From the NCBI RefSeq assembly GCF_014645015.1, contig NZ_BMLC01000002.1, positions 496,001 to 560,000 on the forward strand: a stretch of DNA of 64,000 nt, written 5' to 3'. Below, one piece after another: positions 14,196 through 22,961 of this stretch. The DNA is from Salinibacterium xinjiangense (GTDB lineage Bacteria > Actinomycetota > Actinomycetes > Actinomycetales > Microbacteriaceae). The notes under the pieces were generated by a model. That model saw nothing but the letters and a program-made list of their open reading frames with translations. It searched no databases and was not told the DNA's origin. Numbering within the stretch: the stretch's first letter is position 1; each line of letters starts with the position of its first letter. The translations under genes and the position numbers were made by a program.

Positions 14196-15692
14196 ATGTC
14201 GACGCTCAGTGAACTCGTGCAGGCCCAGGGACGCGCGAGTGAGGAAGACATCGAATGGCTGCACCTGCTTGTCGGTGACTGGCAGCTTCTCGCCGACCTC
14301 GCCTTCGCCGACATCGTATTGTGGGTTCCCACCACGGATGGTGGATTCGTGGCCGTCGCCCATGCCAGGCCGTCCAGCTCGGCGACGCTCTTCTACCGTG
14401 ACTTCGTCGGCCAGGCCGTGAAATCAGAGTGGAAAGCCCAGATCGACGAGTCATTCCAGTCCGCGAGCATCGTCGACACGGCCGCTCCCGACTGGTACGA
14501 AGAAACCCCTACCCGGGTGCGCGCCGTGCCAGTTCTTCGCAGGTTGACACCCACCGGCAACAAGACCACCGACCAGCCGATCGCCGTGATCACCCGCCAC
14601 ACCAACCTGAGCGAGGCCCGCACCCCGAGCCGCCAGGAGCTGACGTTCAACGAATGCGCGAACGACCTGTTCGCGATGATCGCCTCGGGCGACTTCCCGG
14701 ATCTGGGAGCGCCGAGTGGGCCGCGCCGGGGTGCACCACGCGCATCCGACGGCCTGATCCGGCTCGATGTGGATGGACTGGTGACCTTCGCAAGCCCCAA
14801 CGCATTGTCGGCGTTCAACCGCATCGGCTTCCCGAACGAGCTCGAGGCTGAATCACTCGCCGAGGTCACAACCGGCCTCATCAGCGGCCAACTGACCGTC
14901 GACGAATCCCTGCCGCTCGTGGTGACCGGCCGGGCACCATGGCGTACCGACATCGAGGCGCGCGGAGTGACGGTGTCGTTGCGCGCAATCCCCGTCCGCA
15001 ACCACGGTAAACGGGTCGGTGCGATCGTGTTGTGCCGCGATGTGACGGAGGTGAGGCACCAGGAGCGCGAACTCATCACGAAAGATGCCACGATCCGTGA
15101 GATTCACCATCGGGTGAAGAACAACCTCCAGACGGTGGCGTCGCTTCTCAGGATCCAGGCGCGACGAACCCACTCAGACGTTGCGCGCGACGCCCTCGGC
15201 CAGGCCATGCGACGGGTGGCGGCCATCGCGGTCGTGCACGACACCCTCTCGGAGGGACTGACACAGGATGTCGACTTCGACGTGGTCTTCGATCGCGTGC
15301 TGATGCTCATCGCGGAGGTGGCATCCAGCCACAGCACGACCGTGCGGCCCATCTCCAAGGGCAGTTTTGGGAACCTGCCCAGCGAATACGCTACGCCGCT
15401 CGCACTCGTGCTCACCGAGCTCGTCACCAATGCCGTCGAGCACGGCCTCGCCGACCGCGAGGACGGCGAGGTGCAGATCGTGGCCAAGCGCACCGACGAC
15501 AACCTCAGCGTCAAGGTACGGGACAACGGGGTCGGACTCGCTGAGGGCAAAGTCGGTTCCGGTCTCGGCACCCAGATCGTGCGCACCCTCATCCAGGGCG
15601 AACTGGGTGGCACAATCGACTGGCACACGCTGGTCGGCAGTGGTACCGAAGTGACCATCGAAGTTCCGATGATGTGGCTCAACCGACGTTAG
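14196..15692 (+). CDS. pdtaS: Sensor histidine kinase PdtaS
   Basis: 498 residues and soluble, with no membrane segment. Order: an N-terminal GAF-like domain (residues about 10-150), a PAS-like domain (about 185-290), a HisKA_2 dimerisation domain with EIHHRVKNNLQTVASLL (phospho-acceptor H304, near H303 of M. tuberculosis PdtaS), and a HATPase with ELVTNAVEHG (N box) and VRDNGVGL (G1). PdtaS phosphorylates the RNA-binding antiterminator PdtaR. In mycobacteria pdtaS (Rv3220c) lies next to whiB1 (Rv3219), and the same neighbour is found here at 15795. Length fits orthologues (about 500). Confidence 0.93.
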   Translation: MSTLSELVQAQGRASEEDIEWLHLLVGDWQLLADLAFADIVLWVPTTDGGFVAVAHARPSSSATLFYRDFVGQAVKSEWKAQIDESFQSASIVDTAAPDWYEETPTRVRAVPVLRRLTPTGNKTTDQPIAVITRHTNLSEARTPSRQELTFNECANDLFAMIASGDFPDLGAPSGPRRGAPRASDGLIRLDVDGLVTFASPNALSAFNRIGFPNELEAESLAEVTTGLISGQLTVDESLPLVVTGRAPWRTDIEARGVTVSLRAIPVRNHGKRVGAIVLCRDVTEVRHQERELITKDATIREIHHRVKNNLQTVASLLRIQARRTHSDVARDALGQAMRRVAAIAVVHDTLSEGLTQDVDFDVVFDRVLMLIAEVASSHSTTVRPISKGSFGNLPSEYATPLALVLTELVTNAVEHGLADREDGEVQIVAKRTDDNLSVKVRDNGVGLAEGKVGSGLGTQIVRTLIQGELGGTIDWHTLVGSGTEVTIEVPMMWLNRR

Positions 15693-15794
15693 TGGGCGGT
15701 TCGATCAGCACTCAGCCCGCATTCGACTACGCCAATCGTGGCGGCGATGAATGTGGATGTAGCTAGTTCGCGAGGCGACTAGCTTGCGGGGTGA

Positions 15795-16043
15795 TCAGGA
15801 CGCGCGGCGAGCGCGAGCAGCGCGACGCTTGAGCGCGCGACGCTCGTCTTCGCTGAGGCCACCCCAGACACCCGAGTCCTGCGAGGTGTCGAGGGCGTAC
15901 TGCAGGCACATCTCGGTCACCGAGCAACGGCCGCAGACGGCCTTCGCCTTGTCGATCTGGTCGACAGCGGGGCCGGTGTTACCGACGGGGAAGAAAAGCT
16001 CTGGGTCTGCTGTGAGGCAAGCAGCTCTGTCGCGCCAATCCAT
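15795..16043 (-). CDS. whiB1: WhiB-family iron-sulfur regulator WhiB1
   Basis: 82 residues beginning MDWRDRAACLTADPELFFPVG. Four cysteines at 9, 37, 40 and 46 (C...CxxC...C) bind a [4Fe-4S] cluster that reacts with NO. The GVWGG turn (58-62) and the basic C-terminus (RRALKRRAARARRA) contact sigma factor and DNA. The sequence is close to M. tuberculosis WhiB1, an essential regulator, and the gene is beside pdtaS as in mycobacteria. AAGGAG lies 6 bases before ATG. The 198-base upstream space ends at the start of the membrane gene at 16242, so the promoter is in a divergent region. Confidence 0.95.
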   Translation of the reverse strand: MDWRDRAACLTADPELFFPVGNTGPAVDQIDKAKAVCGRCSVTEMCLQYALDTSQDSGVWGGLSEDERRALKRRAARARRAS

Positions 16044-16241
16044 AGTTATGCTCCTTCAGTGCGTGCGGGGGGCTGGCCCGCTGGCAGGCCTGCATCAGTT
16101 GTATCGAGACCCCCCGCCGCGAAAGGCTGGGGTTTCGTAGCGACTGCTCAGACCCGGATTTATCGGATTCGTAGAAATGGGGGACCCGCTCGCAACACTG
16201 AGAGCTGGAAATCAACCTCATATAGACTCTCATATCGGTAG

Positions 16242-16679
16242 ATGCAAATCAATGGTTGTATATGGGGCCACACTGTGAATGATGTACGGAGAGGCTCTGG
16301 CAGGCATCCGTTCGTGGTCGCCCTGGCCGTGTTGATTTTCGCCCAGTGCGCATTGCTGGCTGCGGCAACCGGGTATCTCGTGATCGAGCTCATCATCGAT
16401 ACCCCGGATTCCTATGCGAGTGCCGTCGCACTCGCCGTGCTCACGACCATCGCTGCGGTGTGGCTCGCCATCATCGGTGTGAACGTGCTGCGCGGAAGCC
16501 CGTGGGTTCGCGGGGCCACGATCGTGGTGCAGGTGCTGCAGATCGCTGTCGCCATCGGTGCATTCCAGGGGTCGTTCGCACGACCCGATCTCGGATGGCT
16601 GTTGCTCATCCCGGCCGTCGCCGCGCTTGTGTTGTTGTTCACGTCGCCGGTGCTGGCAGCCACGGTGCGCCGCCCATAG
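16242..16679 (+). CDS. Integral membrane protein, unknown function
   Basis: 145 residues with four predicted membrane helices, beginning at HPFVVALAVLIFAQCALLAAATGYLV, then VALAVLTTIAAVWLAIIGVNV, VVQVLQIAVAIGAF and WLLLIPAVAALVLLF. The start is uncertain: ATG at 16242 has a weak ribosome-binding site, while GTG at 16275 gives a shorter cytoplasmic tail and may be correct (134 residues). It lies 27 bases before the rhodanese gene and could share its transcript. Small four-helix proteins of this type are common and uncharacterised in actinobacteria. Confidence 0.7.
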   Translation: MQINGCIWGHTVNDVRRGSGRHPFVVALAVLIFAQCALLAAATGYLVIELIIDTPDSYASAVALAVLTTIAAVWLAIIGVNVLRGSPWVRGATIVVQVLQIAVAIGAFQGSFARPDLGWLLLIPAVAALVLLFTSPVLAATVRRP

Positions 16680-16706
16680 TCTGCTCACCGTCACGCTAAG
16701 GAGCAC

Positions 16707-17534
16707 ATGTCACAGCTCATCTCCGTCGCCGAACTTGTCGCGGCGCTCGCCAGCCCCAGGCCGCCCGTGCTGCTCGACGTGCGGTGGGTGCTGGGCCGTA
16801 CTGACGGAAAGGACAGCTATCTCGCAGGGCACCTCCCCGGTGCAGTGTTCGTGGATCTCGACCACGAGCTGGCCGGGCACGGTGACCCGGGGGACGGGCG
16901 GCATCCATTGCCCGATATCGCCGACCTGCAGGCCTCTGCGCGGCGCTGGGGGATCAGCCCGGACAGCGTGGTCGTGGTCTACGACGACCTGAAGGGCATG
17001 GCCGCCGCGCGGGCGTGGTGGCTGCTGCGGTGGGCCGGGCTCGACGACGTGCGCGTGCTCGATGGAGTGCTGCCGGCCTGGGCCGCGGCAGGCCGCGCTC
17101 TCGACGAGGGGGATGTGGTTCCGGATGTCGGCACCGCCGTGCTCGAAGCAGGACATCTGCCGGTGCTCACCATCGACGAGGCCGCGGCATTCCCCGAGCG
17201 CGGGGTTCTGCTCGACGCGAGGGCGCCGGAACGGTTCCGTGGCGATGTGGAGCCGATGGACCCTAGGGCCGGGCATATTCCGGGCGCTGTCAACGCACCA
17301 TCGGCCGGGAATGTGGACGTTGACGGGCGGTTCCTGCCCGCAACCGCGCTGGCCGAGCGCTACAAAGCCCTCGGTGTGACCGCCAGCACTCCGGTCGGTG
17401 CGTACTGCGGCTCAGGAATCACCGCAGCGCACGATGTGCTCGCGCTGGCGATCGCCGGGGTGGATGCTGCACTGTTCCCGGGTTCGTGGAGCGCATGGTC
17501 GAATCATCCTGAGCGCCCGGTCGAACGCGGCTAG
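16707..17534 (+). CDS. Thiosulfate/3-mercaptopyruvate sulfurtransferase (two rhodanese domains)
   Basis: 275 residues with two rhodanese domains. The first (about 6-125) begins ISVAELVAALASPRPPVLLDVRW and lacks a catalytic cysteine. The second (about 155-275) carries LLDARAPERFRGDVEPMDPRAGHIPG and the loop AYCGSGITA with the persulfide-forming Cys234. The order and the CGSGxTA loop match the SseA/thiosulfate sulfurtransferase group. It moves sulfane sulfur to cyanide or other thiols. A good AAGGAG precedes ATG. The stop TAG shares the palindrome CTAG (17531-17534) with the stop codon of the convergent bcp gene. Confidence 0.9.
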   Translation: MSQLISVAELVAALASPRPPVLLDVRWVLGRTDGKDSYLAGHLPGAVFVDLDHELAGHGDPGDGRHPLPDIADLQASARRWGISPDSVVVVYDDLKGMAAARAWWLLRWAGLDDVRVLDGVLPAWAAAGRALDEGDVVPDVGTAVLEAGHLPVLTIDEAAAFPERGVLLDARAPERFRGDVEPMDPRAGHIPGAVNAPSAGNVDVDGRFLPATALAERYKALGVTASTPVGAYCGSGITAAHDVLALAIAGVDAALFPGSWSAWSNHPERPVERG

Positions 17535-18004
17535 CTGTCGATGCCGAGCTTTTTGCGCAGCGAGGCGACATGGCCGGTGGCCTTCACGTTGTAGAGCGGA
17601 AGGGTGATGGAGCCGCTCTCGTCGATGATGAATGTAGAGCGCAACACCCCCGTGACGGTCTTGCCGTAGAGGTTCTTCTCGCCCCAGGTCGCATAGGCGT
17701 TGTGGACAGTGAGGTCGGGGTCGCTCAGCAGCGGGAAGTTCAGGTTGTCTTCGTGGGCGAAAGTGGCGAGCTTGTCGGGGGCGTCTCGTGAGACACCGAT
17801 GACGCTGTACCCCACGGACTTGAGCGAGTTCAGACTGTCGCGGAAGTCGCAGGCCTGGGTCGTGCATCCGGGAGTCATTGCTTCGGGGTAGAAGTAGAGG
17901 ATCACCTTCTGGCCGGAGAAATCTGCGAGGGAAACCGGGGTGCCGGTCTGGTCGGGCAGGGTGAAAGCCGGGGCAGTTTCGCCGGATTCGAGTCGGTCTG
18001 TCAT
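17531..18004 (-). CDS. bcp: Thioredoxin-dependent peroxiredoxin (BCP/PrxQ)
   Basis: 157 residues from ATG at 18004, with GGAGAA close upstream. The active site is PGCTTQAC: peroxidatic C47 and resolving C52, five residues apart as in Bcp/PrxQ. The conserved YFYPEAMTPGCT segment and the C-terminal LRSTFIIDESG are as expected. It reduces hydroperoxides using thioredoxin. In the catalytic loop the usual FYPKD/A-T is FYPEAMTPGC, with Met before TPGC, which is common in actinobacterial members. The gene ends within the stop codon of the convergent sulfurtransferase. Confidence 0.93.
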   Translation of the reverse strand: MTDRLESGETAPAFTLPDQTGTPVSLADFSGQKVILYFYPEAMTPGCTTQACDFRDSLNSLKSVGYSVIGVSRDAPDKLATFAHEDNLNFPLLSDPDLTVHNAYATWGEKNLYGKTVTGVLRSTFIIDESGSITLPLYNVKATGHVASLRKKLGIDS

Positions 18005-18096
18005 GGTTCTCCGCATCAGGGTCGGCGTACGGTCCGTACATCCATTTTTGCCATGCTAATCTTATTTGTCGGCCTGAAAATTCATTTCGCGCCCAG

Positions 18097-18172
<76 letters not shown>

Positions 18173-18187
18173 ACGAATTCCGTGTGC

Positions 18188-18221
18188 AAAAGGGACCCGC
18201 TCGATCGAGTGGGACCCTTTT
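18188..18221 (+). terminator. Hairpin terminator after tRNA-Lys
   Basis: A 34-base near-perfect inverted repeat, AAAAGGGACCCGCTCGATC with GATCGAGTGGGACCCTTTT (17 of 19 pairs), ends in a T tract and begins 16 bases after the tRNA. The A and T tracts on both sides allow it to work in either direction. Confidence 0.8.
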
Positions 18222-18576
18222 CCTTTGGAGTCCTGATTTAGTCATGATTGCTGGAGTTCGGCCCAAGGAATAACGCAATGTCTGCTGCGTCGCCAAGTCG
18301 ACATCATGCTCGTCGTGAAGAATTCGTCGAAGCAACGGGCGCGGAGGCTAGCGGATGTCCGAACTCGATCTAGCTTCGCCAGGTTCACGCAGGCTGGTCG
18401 CGCCGAAGCGCGCGAGCGTGAGGTCGCGCAGACGACCCTGGGATATGAGTCAGCTGCGGAGGGTGGCGATCAATTCGTAGCTGAGGAGCTAATCGCCTGA
18501 GCAGTGATCAGGGCGCCCCGGTGAGCGTTGTGATCCAGCCCAAACGCATGACGTTCGTATCCGATGCTTCCAGGGA

Positions 18577-18861
18577 GAAGCAGATGGACGCTCTTGAGGA
18601 ACGCCCGGTCCATTTTCACGTCCGTGTTCTCCTTCCGCACCCGCACCCGCACCCGCAGAAACTGGGCCCCTTCGGACCTCGTGACATCCGTCTCACCAGC
18701 GTCGTCAAGGGCTTTGAACGCGGTCACCCACCGACCTGGGTCGCCTCGTTAATTCCGAGCCCTTGCGCTACGCTCGCGACCGCCCGTTCCACGGTGAGGA
18801 TCAGCTTTACAGCCTCGTCTTCGTGCTCGGAAGTGAATTCCCGACGTGCTCTTGCCTGGCG
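18577..18861 (-). pseudogene. IS3-family transposase OrfA remnant (frameshifted)
   Basis: On the minus strand, one frame reads RREFTSEHEDEAVKLI then ASVAQGLGINEATQVGG before a stop. A second frame, offset by one base near 18730, continues RWVTAFKALDD and KENTDVKMDRAFLKS. Joined, they give the order of IS3 OrfA: the HTH (FTxExxDEAVxL, GINExTxxxW) and then the leucine-zipper-like segment (ENxDLKMxRxFLK). There is no OrfB downstream and no clear terminal inverted repeat. The remnant lies in an 890-base gene-free space after the tRNA, of which 18230-18576 and 18862-19062 show no other recognisable gene. Confidence 0.7.
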
Positions 18862-19062
18862 AACATTTCCACTTATGAGATGTTCACCCAACGGGGGCAA
18901 GGCCACCGTCGCGTCATCGACGGTGGCGGCACAATCGTCTCAACCGACGTCCTAAACGAGGGTTTCTCGAGCCCGGGCAGAACTTCCCTCACGCTACATT
19001 CCGCATAGTTTCTCGACAGTCGGAGACCTGGACGAAAGGCGGCGTGCGCTCGTCGAGGGCAC

Positions 19063-19506
19063 TCAGGAAACAGCGGATACGTCAGTCAAGCCGGGACGTG
19101 CGGTGTTTTTGGTGATGCTCCACAGGTTGCGGTCGCCGACGCGCTCGTAGCGAAGGTCGTCGACGAGGGCCTGGATGAGCGCGATCCCCCGGCCGGATTC
19201 GGCCAGCTCGTCGGCAGGCATCTCTCGAGCGACCAGTTTGATACCCCCGTCCTCCGCGGTGTCGCTCAGCTCAGCTTCGATGCGATCGTGCCCGACGCGC
19301 AGGGAGAACGTGCAGGTCACGCCAAAGCCGGTGTCGGCGTGCTGGATGACATTGGTCGCCAGCTCGACCAGCGCCGTCAAGAAGACCATCCGGTCCATCG
19401 CGTTCAAGTCAGGGTGTCGGTCCAGCTCCGCGACGATGAAATCGTGCACGTCGTTCACGTTGGCGGGCGGCGTGGTCAACCGCAGCACGCAAGCACCTTC
19501 AATCAC
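19063..19506 (-). CDS. RsbW-like anti-sigma/serine kinase (HATPase)
   Basis: 147 residues from GTG at 19506. GHKL ATPase signatures are present: N box ALVELATNVIQHADTG (about 46-61), G1-like SDTAEDGG, G2-like SGRGIALIQALV (about 104-115). This is the RsbW/SpoIIAB kinase fold, which phosphorylates STAS partners and can hold a sigma factor. It is last in the minus operon: its start overlaps the STAS gene by 8 bases, and a PP2C phosphatase lies upstream. The set forms a complete partner-switch. No sigma factor is encoded here, so the output may be another target, possibly the glycan synthase encoded between them. Confidence 0.85.
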   Translation of the reverse strand: MIEGACVLRLTTPPANVNDVHDFIVAELDRHPDLNAMDRMVFLTALVELATNVIQHADTGFGVTCTFSLRVGHDRIEAELSDTAEDGGIKLVAREMPADELAESGRGIALIQALVDDLRYERVGDRNLWSITKNTARPGLTDVSAVS

Positions 19507-19831
19507 TGTAGGCCTCCTCTGTCGAGCCGTAGCTCTTCAGCACCCGGTCGAGGTTCGACAGCTGCAACACCATTTCTACCTGCGCGGTGGGCTGCGCGAT
19601 ACGCAGGTCACCACCCAGCTGGCGGGCGCTCTTCAGACAACCAATCAGCGCGCCTAAGCCCGACGAGTCAACGAAGTCAACCCCGCTGAGATCAATCACG
19701 ATGCGCGTCCGGCCGGCCGCGAGTGCCACGGCCACAGTCTCGCGCAGCGCCGGGGCTGACACCATATTCAATCGCCCGACGCCGCGGACGGCTGCGATAC
19801 CGTCGCCGATCGGTGAAGTTTCGAATTTCAT
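19499..19831 (-). CDS. STAS-domain anti-anti-sigma factor
   Basis: 110 residues from ATG at 19831, where ATGA overlaps the stop of the glycosyltransferase. The STAS fold is seen from MKFETSPIGDGIAAVRG to SNLDRVLKSYGS, with the phospho-acceptor loop IDLSGVDFVDSSGLGALIG (Ser at about 59-60). This is an RsbV/SpoIIAA-type antagonist: the unphosphorylated form binds the RsbW-like kinase and releases its target. It sits between the synthase and the kinase in one operon. Confidence 0.9.
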   Translation of the reverse strand: MKFETSPIGDGIAAVRGVGRLNMVSAPALRETVAVALAAGRTRIVIDLSGVDFVDSSGLGALIGCLKSARQLGGDLRIAQPTAQVEMVLQLSNLDRVLKSYGSTEEAYSD

Positions 19832-21783
19832 GCGTCGGTCTCCGTAACGTAGTGCCCGGTATAACGAGCTGCGGTGATAAGAATACCGAGCACGATGAGG
19901 TCGTACACGGCCCAAAAAATGTTCACGGCGGTGCCGATCGGCTCCGCGCCGTCCAGGAACAGGCGCACGCAACCGATCAGGATCGCCATCACAAGCATGA
20001 CTGCAACAATGATCTGCGTCTTGATGAGGTGCCACTGCGGTCCGGTCGAAACGGGCCGGGTCTTGGGGGTGACGGCAAAGCCCAGCGGGATGCGCAGGAC
20101 CACGTTGTTGAAAGCCGTGCGGCAGGCCTCGATCCACACGGGAAACAAGGCGAGGCTGTACTGCTGGCCGCGCCAGGTGGGAATGCCGCGGGCCACCACC
20201 AGGAACAGCACCTGGTTGGCGATCATGAACGGGATGAACCTGATGAAGAAGTCGAGCGCCAACGTCGACACAGGCAGGATGCCGAAGACCAGGAACACGA
20301 TCGGTGCGGCAAGGTACACGACTGCGGCGAAGCCACTCAGATAGCTCCACATGGTGGCGAAATACATCAGCCGCTGCGGCCAGCTCAGCCGTCGCTGCAG
20401 CAGCGGGTTCTCCCGCAGCAGCACCTGCATGGTGCCCTGCGCCCAGCGCAACCGCTGCGTCAGCATGGTGCCGATATCCTCGGGCGCCAGGCCGTCGGCG
20501 AGAGTCTCATGGTGGTAGACGCTCTTCCAGCCCAACCCGTGCAGCCGCATCGAGGTTGCCATGTCCTCGGTCACCGAGATCGTGGCCAGCGGCATCACCG
20601 GCTGCGCTTCATCGGCGCGATCGATGTCAATGGCCCGCAGCACGGCCTGCACGGTTTCCAGGGCGTTCAACGGCGACATTTCCCGGGTAGCGAGCACCGC
20701 GATGGTCGACTCCAGGTTGAGGAAGTGCTCTATGTTAGGGCCCCCGTCGCCGCTGGTGACGGCGGCGAGCTCCCGGATCTCCGCCAGGTCGCTCTGCAAT
20801 TCGACGAGGTCGCTGGTCACGATTGACAACGCAGCGGTATCAACCTGGCGCTGCAGGTCGTAGGTGATTTCGGCATAGTGGTCTCCTTTCCTGAGTCGGG
20901 AGCGGGCGTGTGCGATCGCGTCGTGCACGTGGCTGAGGGCCTCCTGAATGGCGGGCTGCCCGGCGGCATCATGGGCACGGGCCCGCCGCACTACCCTGGC
21001 AGCCGTGCGCAGCGTGGCCCGGATAGACCCGTCCAGCTCTTTCACGTAATCGATGATGCCCAGTTGCATGAGGGCGTCCCGGCGCAGGATGGCGTTCGAC
21101 CCGCAGAAGAACGCCGCGTTCCAACCGTCTTTGCCCTGCTGGATCGGACCGTAGAACAGGGGGGCCTGGCTGCCCAGCGGGTCGGTCAGCGGCACGTTTT
21201 TGAACACCTGGGGCGTCTGCACGAGGGCAACCCTGTCATCAGTGAAGTACCCGAGGGTGTTGTCGAGAATCTGCGGCCGCGGAATCTGATCGGCGTCGAG
21301 AATCAGGATGTACGCCCCGGACGTCTGCATCAGCGCGTTGTTGACGTTGCCGGCTTTCGCGTGCCGGGGCTGGCCGATCCACTCATCGCCCCGGGTGATG
21401 TAGCCGACCCCGGCGTCCTCGGCCGCGGCGCGCAGCTCGGGGCGCGAGCCGTCGTCGAGGATCCACGTATTGTGCGGGTGTCGGATGGCCTGCGCTGCCA
21501 GGGCGGTGTCCATCACCATCTCGACAGGTTCGTTGTACGAGGTGATGAGCACGTCCACCGTGGCACCCTCGGCAGGCTGCGGGGGCGCTGGCCGGATGCG
21601 GGAGCGCCACACGGTCATACCGAACAAGCAGACGTCGATGAGGCTGTAAGTTTCGGCGAGCACGAGAGGAATGGCGATCCACCACGCGTCGAAGTTGAGA
21701 GAAAACATCCAGCGCCAGACGACGTAGTTGATCCCCAGGGCAAGAGTGATCACGATCACGATTCGCATGACTAACATCCGCAT
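19828..21783 (-). CDS. Cellulose-synthase-like GT2 with ~150-residue helical insertion
   Basis: 651 residues. ATG at 21783 overlaps the PP2C stop by one base (TGATG). Two N-terminal helices (about 6-58) precede a processive GT2 domain: D110/D111 (LDDGSR), D163xD165 (LDADQIPRP), FFCGSNAILRR (about 225-235), TED at 405-407, QRLRW at 443-447. Several membrane helices follow (about 470-640). This matches BcsA-type synthases that extrude a beta-glycan. Unusual: between CGSN and TED, where about 25 residues are normal, there are about 170. The extra stretch (about 245-400) is rich in charged helices. There is no C-terminal PilZ domain, so c-di-GMP control is not expected; PP2C and STAS genes flank it instead. 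Polymer unknown. Confidence 0.88.
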   Translation of the reverse strand: MRMLVMRIVIVITLALGINYVVWRWMFSLNFDAWWIAIPLVLAETYSLIDVCLFGMTVWRSRIRPAPPQPAEGATVDVLITSYNEPVEMVMDTALAAQAIRHPHNTWILDDGSRPELRAAAEDAGVGYITRGDEWIGQPRHAKAGNVNNALMQTSGAYILILDADQIPRPQILDNTLGYFTDDRVALVQTPQVFKNVPLTDPLGSQAPLFYGPIQQGKDGWNAAFFCGSNAILRRDALMQLGIIDYVKELDGSIRATLRTAARVVRRARAHDAAGQPAIQEALSHVHDAIAHARSRLRKGDHYAEITYDLQRQVDTAALSIVTSDLVELQSDLAEIRELAAVTSGDGGPNIEHFLNLESTIAVLATREMSPLNALETVQAVLRAIDIDRADEAQPVMPLATISVTEDMATSMRLHGLGWKSVYHHETLADGLAPEDIGTMLTQRLRWAQGTMQVLLRENPLLQRRLSWPQRLMYFATMWSYLSGFAAVVYLAAPIVFLVFGILPVSTLALDFFIRFIPFMIANQVLFLVVARGIPTWRGQQYSLALFPVWIEACRTAFNNVVLRIPLGFAVTPKTRPVSTGPQWHLIKTQIIVAVMLVMAILIGCVRLFLDGAEPIGTAVNIFWAVYDLIVLGILITAARYTGHYVTETDA

Positions 21784-22961
21784 CAGGGCGCGCTTTTCCT
21801 GCGCACAGCGACCACAACCACGTCGTCCGAGCTTTCCGCGTGCTCGGCCATCATGGTCAGGACAGACACAGCGTGGGCCGCTGTCTTCGTCTGCCGCACG
21901 ATGTCGGCCACGTCTTCGAGGGACGCGAGGGTCCCGTCGAAGAGGTCGAGTACCCCATCGCTGAAACTGATCAAAGTATCGCCCTCGTTGAGCCATACGG
22001 TGTGACGCCGCCAATCAAGTTCTAAGCCGGTGCCCAGCGGCAGGTCCGTTTGAGCAAGCCGTTCGCTCTTCCCATCAGCGCGCACGATGAGGGTAAGGCC
22101 GTGCCCAGCGTCGACATAACGGAGCCGACCGTCGTCCGGACGCAGATGCGCATGAAAGAGGGTGACGAACGACTCGGTACCATCAAGGTCAAGCTCAAGC
22201 AGTCGGGCCGCGCGGCGCACCGTGCCGGCGACGCCCCAGTTGCCGGCAGCGGTACGGATGACCGCGCGCACGGTGGCCGCGAGGATCGCGGCCCCGACGC
22301 CCTTGCCCATCACATCGGCGAGGGTAAGACCGAGGCCACCCGGCACGGGGTACCAGTCGAAGAAGTCGCCGCCCACAGCACGGGAGGGCGTGGAAGTGCC
22401 AACAACCTCGTACCCGGACAGTTTCACCTCTATTTTCGGCCGCAGCGCGTACTGCACCTCCGCGGCCCTGGTCATCTCGCTTTGGTAAGCGAGTTCTTCT
22501 TCGAGCCAGGTTGCGATGCGTTGCACATGGGTGCGCTCCGCTTCGCTAAACAGACGGGTTCGCGTGCTCGACATGGTGAACGTGCCGATTGGCTCGCCGC
22601 CAGGAGATCGCAGGGGGATGCTCACATACAAGCGCACGCTGTTGGGGTCATCGACGATCGAGTTGCCGGCGAACCGGGGATCGGTGCTGGCATCTTCGAT
22701 CACGAGTAGGGTCTGGGTTTCGGTGAAGCTCCCGGAGAACGCCGGTCGAACCAGATCATCACCGAACTGGCCCTTCACCAGAGGAGAGTCCCGGCCAGCG
22801 AGCACAATCGCGGCTTGGTCCATACGGAAAAAACTTGCCGCCATCGCCATCACACGGTCGAATCTGTTCTCCCGCTTGTCGTCCGGTAGGTCGGGTGGGC
22901 TGAGCACGGCGTCTCGGCGGTCACCGGCGATTGTGGTCTCGTTGCGCTGGCTTGTCGTCAT
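21783..22961 (-). CDS. GAF-PP2C (RsbU/SpoIIE-type) serine phosphatase
   Basis: 392 residues from ATG at 22961 (ATGA overlap of 4 bases with the gene upstream). A GAF domain covers about 35-165 (RVMAMAASFFRMDQAAIVL ... SVRLYVSIPLRSPGGEPIGTF). The PP2C domain spans about 185-390, with the metal-binding motifs VGGDFFDWY, LADVMGKGVGAA, DAGHGL, SFSDGVLDLF and DDVVVVAV. It should dephosphorylate the STAS protein two genes downstream, with the GAF domain sensing a signal. This makes it the input of a partner switch. The long in-frame upstream extension is out of register with the neighbouring gene and is rejected. Confidence 0.9.
   Translation of the reverse strand: MTTSQRNETTIAGDRRDAVLSPPDLPDDKRENRFDRVMAMAASFFRMDQAAIVLAGRDSPLVKGQFGDDLVRPAFSGSFTETQTLLVIEDASTDPRFAGNSIVDDPNSVRLYVSIPLRSPGGEPIGTFTMSSTRTRLFSEAERTHVQRIATWLEEELAYQSEMTRAAEVQYALRPKIEVKLSGYEVVGTSTPSRAVGGDFFDWYPVPGGLGLTLADVMGKGVGAAILAATVRAVIRTAAGNWGVAGTVRRAARLLELDLDGTESFVTLFHAHLRPDDGRLRYVDAGHGLTLIVRADGKSERLAQTDLPLGTGLELDWRRHTVWLNEGDTLISFSDGVLDLFDGTLASLEDVADIVRQTKTAAHAVSVLTMMAEHAESSDDVVVVAVRRKSAP

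Noticed and set aside
18521-18955. Plus-strand open frame of 144 codons after tRNA-Lys
   Set aside because: Antisense to the IS3 orfA remnant, whose HTH and zipper motifs read on the minus strand.
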